Shown here: positions 18,348 to 22,987 of the stretch, piece after piece
Layout: each line of letters starts with the position of its first letter
How positions within the stretch are numbered: position 1 is the stretch's first letter
Assembly: GCA_036940085.1 (NCBI GenBank)
Contig: JALLBK010000544.1
Coordinates: 1-22,987, forward strand
Reading direction: 5' to 3'
Length of the DNA stretch: 22,987 bases
From: Discostella pseudostelligera
Lineage: Eukaryota > Bacillariophyta > Thalassiosirophyceae > Thalassiosirales > Thalassiosiraceae
Position numbers and translations under genes: made by a program
The notes under the pieces: model-generated
Seen by the model: the letters and a program-made list of their open reading frames with translations, nothing else
Databases searched by the model: none
What the model was told of the DNA's origin: nothing

Positions 18348-19505
18348 CTAGAATTCTCCCTCGGATACATTACTATCAATAACTAACTCATCAATGATGT
18401 AACAGCGATCGATGTAGTCAAGTTTTGGGAAATGCTTTAGGAGGTACGTGGTGTATCCATCGGCATCATAAATCCTATGCGGTTCAGGACCTGATAATAT
18501 AAATTGAACAGTTGAGCGGTTATTTGTTCGAGATCGCAAACTATCAACACACCAACTCAAAACAGTCTCACCATTGCCCCAGGGTGGCATGTCACCATAA
18601 CCTGCATAAATGTTCGTAACTGCGCTTGTACTAACATCTCCCGCAACGACAGCAAATGGTGTCTCCCAACTATTCTCTCCAAATGCACGCAACTGTTCTT
18701 CACTTGCCTCCGGATCAACAATGAAAATCTCCGTTGTGCGACTATCCATTCCACTCCCCGCAAACGAGATGAATCCAGGTTTGAATTGCATGTTCGGCAG
18801 AGGAACATCATCCAATATTGTATCTTCACGTCGTTCCATCCGCATATTGTAGTCCATAGCAATACCAAATTGAGTTAAAAATTCTGGTACTACGCGATTG
18901 AATGCCACACCATCATAGTATTTGCTTCGGACAAGGTAAAGGAAATGCGCTGCTCCACGGGGTGCCCAGTACGGCTTTACCAGGATATCAAAGTAATCCA
19001 TATATTCCTGAGAATTGATTGTGATCTCGCATCGTACTCGAGGTTCTACATTTCCAGATAAGATAATAAGTTGTTCTCTGTTGATATGTTCGGGTTGGGG
19101 GGTGATGTAGTGCCGCTCACCTGCAAATTCGTAGCTGAATTCTATGAACACCGAGGATGAGTCTGAATCGACTCCATGACAAATAATTCAAAATGAATTG
19201 TGGTGCTTACCATGGCCAACAAAAGTTTGCGATAAATGCCAACCCCCTCGTGGGGGAACAATGGCCTCCAATCGTCGACGATTGACAGGATCATCGGCAG
19301 GGTAGGCATGATTTTCCCAATAAAGCTCGATGGAAGTATTCGGCAGTTCATTCACAAACCGGACTCGTAGTGCCTGAATTGAGGCATCATCTCCTGCTGC
19401 TGCTAAAGCGCCTCTTCCGTGCCTTCCACTGCCGCCTCCACCGACCGCCAATAGAATGGCAAATACCGTAGCGACGAACGGCATCATCATGGATGGCATG
19501 GGCAT
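18348..19505 (-). CDS. secreted cyclophilin-type peptidyl-prolyl isomerase with putative VHL-beta-like N-terminal domain (2 exons)
   Basis: The model joins 19505-19211 and 19141-18348 (362 aa) across a 69-bp intron with donor GTAAGC. A signal peptide (MMMPFVATVFAILLAVGGGG) is followed by residues 45-111: LRVRFVNELPNTSIELYWEN, RRLEAIVPPRGG, TFVGHEFSYEF. The pattern resembles the beta domain of VHL (FxN, W, GH). Residues about 134-290 are a divergent cyclophilin: FNRVVPEFLTQFG (179-191) keeps the catalytic-loop Arg and the Gln, GFISFAGSG replaces the usual SMANSG block, EIFIV follows where QFFI is expected, and PFAVVAGDVS leads to NIYAGYGDMPPWG. The C-terminal 70 residues are unassigned. Cyclophilins catalyse Xaa-Pro isomerisation; here activity is plausible but unproven because the SQFF block is altered. 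The gene is convergent with the cyclase fusion gene, 135 bp away. Confidence 0.85.
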
Positions 19506-20409
19506 GGTCGAGTGACGGATCGTTCGGATGGATGGAGAAGGAGTTGGAGTACGAAACGGTGTCTACCAAGTGGTACTACTGAGCATGGTACCACAAGCAC
19601 ACAAATCGAAATCAGAGACCATGGTGGCAGTTGGCGGCCATCTATCGCCCTACCATATGTATCATGCAGCGGCTTTACCATACTAAAAAGAAGCTCAGCA
19701 ACTGCCGGACCAAATCCACTGAATAACAATGATGACAAAGTTGATTATTCATTCTACAACCCCCTGCACTTGGATGCACTACTATCCACTACATGCGTTA
19801 ATACGACAATCATCATGCTTTTGCAAACTTGTCAGGCCAGTACTATGACGGTAATGACTTTTCCTTCATTTGCGTAGGTTAGCTGCAACTATCAACTATC
19901 CGCCAACGACCATGTTGATGGAGAATTCGACACAGTGTGCATGCCTTCACCATCTGCTGGCATCTCAAGATTGGGCGAGAGAGCGAGAGAACTCCATCAT
20001 GGTCGATTCATCATTAACACATGAATCAATGCTATATCGGACAATTGAGCGAGGAGGTAGAGACGCGGGGGGAAATAGAGTCAGAAATAGCCATGGGAAC
20101 ACAACAACAATCATTATATTATGAATGCTGAACAACAATGTTTCATCTATTTGCTGTCCTAAGGTGCCCACATATTATTGCTCCATCATCTTCATCTTGC
20201 ACCGCATTTTTTGCAGTTGCCATAGTCTGCGTGATACTAATTTGAGGAATGGTGGCTGAAACATCTGCGTAATAATGGATTGTCAATTATAAGTCCTAAC
20301 CTAGATTCAGAATTCAATGAACCGAAACATTCATGCAGCAATTAAATTTGCGACCTAGGGCGCTGGTCCAATGACTACATCGCCTTGCTGGAGATAAGAA
20401 CAATCACTA
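19506..20409. other. 904-bp intergenic region, no gene seen
   Basis: This holds the promoter of the cyclophilin gene and the 3' flank of the protease gene, both leftward. Rightward frames here (for example 19512-19877) start at GTG or TTG rather than ATG and show no domain. I see no RNA gene, repeat or clear promoter box. Confidence 0.45.
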
Positions 20410-22625
20410 TTAATCGTTAGCAAAGTACACAGCCACGATGATTGCAGTAAAGGAAGCAGCCATGGATGCTGATTCAATGTCAGCTAAGCCATTACTTGAG
20501 ATAGGGGATTCACTGAGCAACAACGTGAGAAAAATAAACATGCAAAGACCAAATGGAGATAGAACTCATTNAGATAGGGGATTCACTGAGCAACAACGTG
20601 AGAAAAATAAACATGCAAAGACCAAATGGAGATAGAACTCATTCGCAAGAAACGAGCAACAGGCTTCAACTAGAAACATACCTTGGAGGGAACTTATCGA
20701 CAGGCGATGGCGGCATACTTTACAGACAATGGTGCACATGCAAAAAGAATGGTGAGCAGTGAATGTCAATGATGCAAGCATCCATGGTTACTCAAAGAAA
20801 CAACGAACCTTGAAGTGGGCTCGATAGCACCGACACCACTTTGAAGCGAGCTGCCGGGAGGGTCAGGACAACAAGCCAATTCTACTAGTGCAAAGCCGGT
20901 GCACTCCGCAGAGGAAGCATCAAACGATGAGGCAGAAAAGGATGTGAATTCGCAAGTCAATCCGTTCATTCCAGGGATTTCAACGTCATTAAGTATCTCC
21001 TTTCCGTCACAGAACGCACAAGGAACTAATCCTTCACTTTCCGAATCATTGGGAGGGTTGGGGCAACAAGTCAATTCTGCTAGTGCAAAACTGGTGCACT
21101 CCTCAGAGGAGGCATCAAACGTTGAGACAGAAAAGGATGCAAATTCGCAAGTCAAACCGTTCGTCCCAGGGATTTCAACATCATCAAGTATATCCTTTCC
21201 TTCGCACATCTTACAAGGAACTAATACACCACTTGCCGACGGACTCGACGTCGCAACGGACGGGTCCATAGTTGAAGAGCCCTCCTCCTCCAGCTGAGGT
21301 GATTGACTTGGCGCGATCGAAGCTGCAGGGACTGCATCTGCACAATTGAACCAATCAGGAGGGTTCTTGCTAAAGGAGCAAACATTGCTTTGGATCCATT
21401 CGTACTGAGCCGAGACGCGAGAATAAACTTTTGCGTGGATTAGGGATGCATGGATTTTGCAGAAGGGGGTAAGAATACAGCGATAGGATGAAGTGCAGTG
21501 ACCCCATGATTTAATCAAAGAATGTTGTCAGGATGTGGTTGTTTCAGCATAGAAGGTATAGTAGCATCCATTGAGTAAGTATGCACGATGGACAATGATG
21601 GGAGAATACGCGTTTCGTACATGAACATACCTCCTGGAAAGGCATCTTCTCCACATCCGACTCCCCATGATACAACTCCAACGAGTATATCGTCTGCCCC
21701 GCTTTCGTCATTTCCTTTCAGGATGAGTGGTCCACCAGAGTCGCCCTTTCATTTATGTAAAAAGGATGCAGTAGTTACAAAGAGCGAGAGTGAGATTAGT
21801 TCAACGAATAGACTGCGATCAATGACGATAATGATGAATCCAAAAACAAAACAAAATGATTTATCAGTCTCTCACCTGACATGAATCCCCATTTCCTTTT
21901 GCACAAATCATATCATCCGTAATCATTCCATCATACGAACACAAGAAAACATCTTGTACATAACCCGTCGATTGTTCGCACTCTTCATTCGATATAGAAT
22001 ATAAATTCGTTTCCATCAGTACAGGCGAATACTCATCAAGATAAACATCTTGAGCGGTATCTCCCCATCCCACGACGGTGAGTTCCGTCCCCACTGCGGG
22101 AATAGATGCATCGTCATTCAGTCGTAGATAGAGCATGTTGGCGAAGACTGTACTGTCCGAGATTGTATCTGTTAGGAATATTAAATTGAAATCATTATCC
22201 CGAGTGATACCAATGTCACTCTCACTCGCTGGATCATAATCGGGATGCATAGTTTCCATCTCGAAGAACAATACCTCTCCTTCGCCGTAGAATGGAGAAG
22301 AAATGTTATTTCGCCCCACGGTAACATCGCACGAGGAAGAGTCTCCAAACAGCAAGGCGCAATTGCAGTGTGCCGCGCTTAGGACAACGTCGGGTGCAAT
22401 AAGTGTACCCCCACAAAAGTTTGAAACGTCCGGGTAGTGAGAGATGGAAACAGTGTAGGGATAACGAAGTTCGTTGGCCGCGGTTCCGTCAATGATGCGA
22501 AGAGACGATGATAACCACGCAGGAGAAGAAGAGGCCGCATCAACAGTAATAGAAGAAGGCACCATTCCACCAGCGATCATGAGGTGGTAGAGAAAAGTGG
22601 CCGTAACAGTAGAGTGGCGATGCAT
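20410..22625 (-). CDS. secreted trypsin-like serine protease with two Cys-rich repeats and hydrophobic C-terminus (5 exons)
   Basis: My model joins 22625-21876, 21745-21631, 21427-20809, 20717-20682 and 20512-20410 (540 aa). A signal or leader segment precedes LR|IIDG (43/44), the zymogen cleavage site. The catalytic triad is H86 (LSAAHC), D145 (DFNLIFL) and S253 (GDSGGP, created by the first splice). Asp at 247 in GDSCQGDSGGP gives trypsin-type preference for Arg/Lys. VSWGVGCGED and PGVYSRVSAQYEWI close the domain. Two Cys-rich repeats (about 356-415 and 421-478) share CxxCxGK(D/E)IL, VEIPG, GLTCEF and CCP. A Ser-Pro linker, partly from a 36-bp exon, leads to a short hydrophobic end (AASFTAIIVAVYF), possibly a GPI-attachment signal. 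Exons 1-3 are firm. Exons 4 and 5 rest on phase, GT-AG sites and composition; without splicing the protein would run past 20809 and end at 20766. The last intron spans an N. Confidence 0.85.
20499..20643. repeat. perfect 72-bp direct repeat separated by one N
   Basis: Positions 20499-20570 and 20572-20643 are identical, with the window's only ambiguous base at 20571 between them. The repeat covers the 3' part of the last protease intron and the first 14 bases of its last exon. This is the pattern expected when two overlapping contigs are joined end to end without merging the overlap. Confidence 0.95.
20880..21252 (-). repeat. two-copy coding repeat in the protease gene
   Basis: The two Cys-rich repeats are also visibly similar at DNA level. 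Shared stretches include the region around VEIPG and GLTCEF in each copy, with a period of about 195 bp. They look like a tandem duplication of one domain-coding segment without an intron between the copies. Confidence 0.7.
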
Positions 22626-22987
22626 GATGTAGATAGAATAGGATAGTTAGTGGTGGTGAACCTGGTGGTGTTGAGGAGGCGCGCTTGTGCGTTCACGAAG
22701 ATTGGGAAGGTTTATGATCCCATGACCATGACTCATGATCCATGATGTGTCGCGTACCCGTACCAGCTGCTGCTGACGCTGCGTGGCTGCTGCTGCTTGT
22801 TGATGGTGGTGGTTGGGGTGTGCATAGAGCGAGGAAGGCGAATACTCGTCCACGACAAATGCACAGAGGAATTCCTACACGACCTTGCTTCAACCAGGAT
22901 CAGAAAGGAATTGTATCTTCCATCCACTTCCCGCCCAAAAGCCCGCCATTCAATTGCACCCCCATCCATAATAATACCATATCTTCT
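22626..22987. promoter_or_regulatory. protease promoter and right edge
   Basis: No gene is supported. This holds the protease promoter and leader. At 22927-22945 two E2F-like words occur, TTCCCGCCC and GCCCGCC, close to the window edge; they may belong to a gene starting beyond it. CAGCAG/GCTGCT words near 22765-22800 are low complexity. Confidence 0.4.

Noticed and set aside
19512..19877. 121-codon rightward frame near the cyclophilin start
   Set aside because: It begins at GTG, which is not a normal start in a diatom nucleus, and has no motif.
20499..20643. Genuine tandem duplication or mobile-element target duplication
   Set aside because: Perfect identity around a single N and the normal intron length after removing one copy favour an assembly join.

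Overview
The window looks like nuclear DNA of a diatom, most likely a centric, Thalassiosira-like species; this is inference. The supporting signs are short spliceosomal introns (mostly 69-130 bp, with GTGAGT, GTAAGT or similar donors), compact spacing of genes on both strands, secreted proteins with Pro-Thr linkers and Cys-rich repeats, and one bipartite plastid pre-sequence with Phe at +1 of the signal cleavage site (chlorophyll-c alga type). There are no bacterial operons, no tRNA or rRNA, no CRISPR array and no recognisable transposon.

Layout, left to right: a class I methyltransferase-like protein (-) shares a 282-bp divergent promoter with the succinate dehydrogenase assembly factor SDHAF2 (+). 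A WDR89-like WD40 protein (-) and a DEAD-box-type helicase with two SAP motifs (-) follow in tandem. Next is a four-exon secreted calcineurin-like phosphoesterase with a Pro-Thr linker (-). A possible two-TM mini-protein (+) precedes the two-exon GET3/ArsA tail-anchored protein ATPase (+). A three-exon plastid-targeted protein with a possible CP12-like core (-) is convergent with GET3. A three-exon type II membrane protein fuses a plant/bacterial-type glutaminyl cyclase to a Cys/His-rich HGxGHG domain (+). It converges on a two-exon secreted cyclophilin with a possible VHL-beta-like front domain (-). Last is a five-exon trypsin-like protease with two Cys-rich repeats and a short hydrophobic tail (-).

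I rebuilt all split genes by hand from GT-AG sites, reading phase and family conservation. Each spliced model is an exact multiple of three: 619, 364, 215, 792, 362 and 540 aa. The genes do not form one pathway. Four of the eleven products enter the secretory system (phosphoesterase, glutaminyl cyclase fusion, cyclophilin, protease), two belong or may belong to mitochondria (SDHAF2, methyltransferase), one goes to the plastid (CP12-like) and one may go to an organelle (helicase).

The most unusual items are the glutaminyl cyclase-HGxGHG fusion, the putative VHL-beta/cyclophilin fusion, a CCCGCC-N10-CACGTG composite element found three times with identical spacing, and a perfect 72-bp duplication around a single N that looks like an assembly join inside a protease intron.
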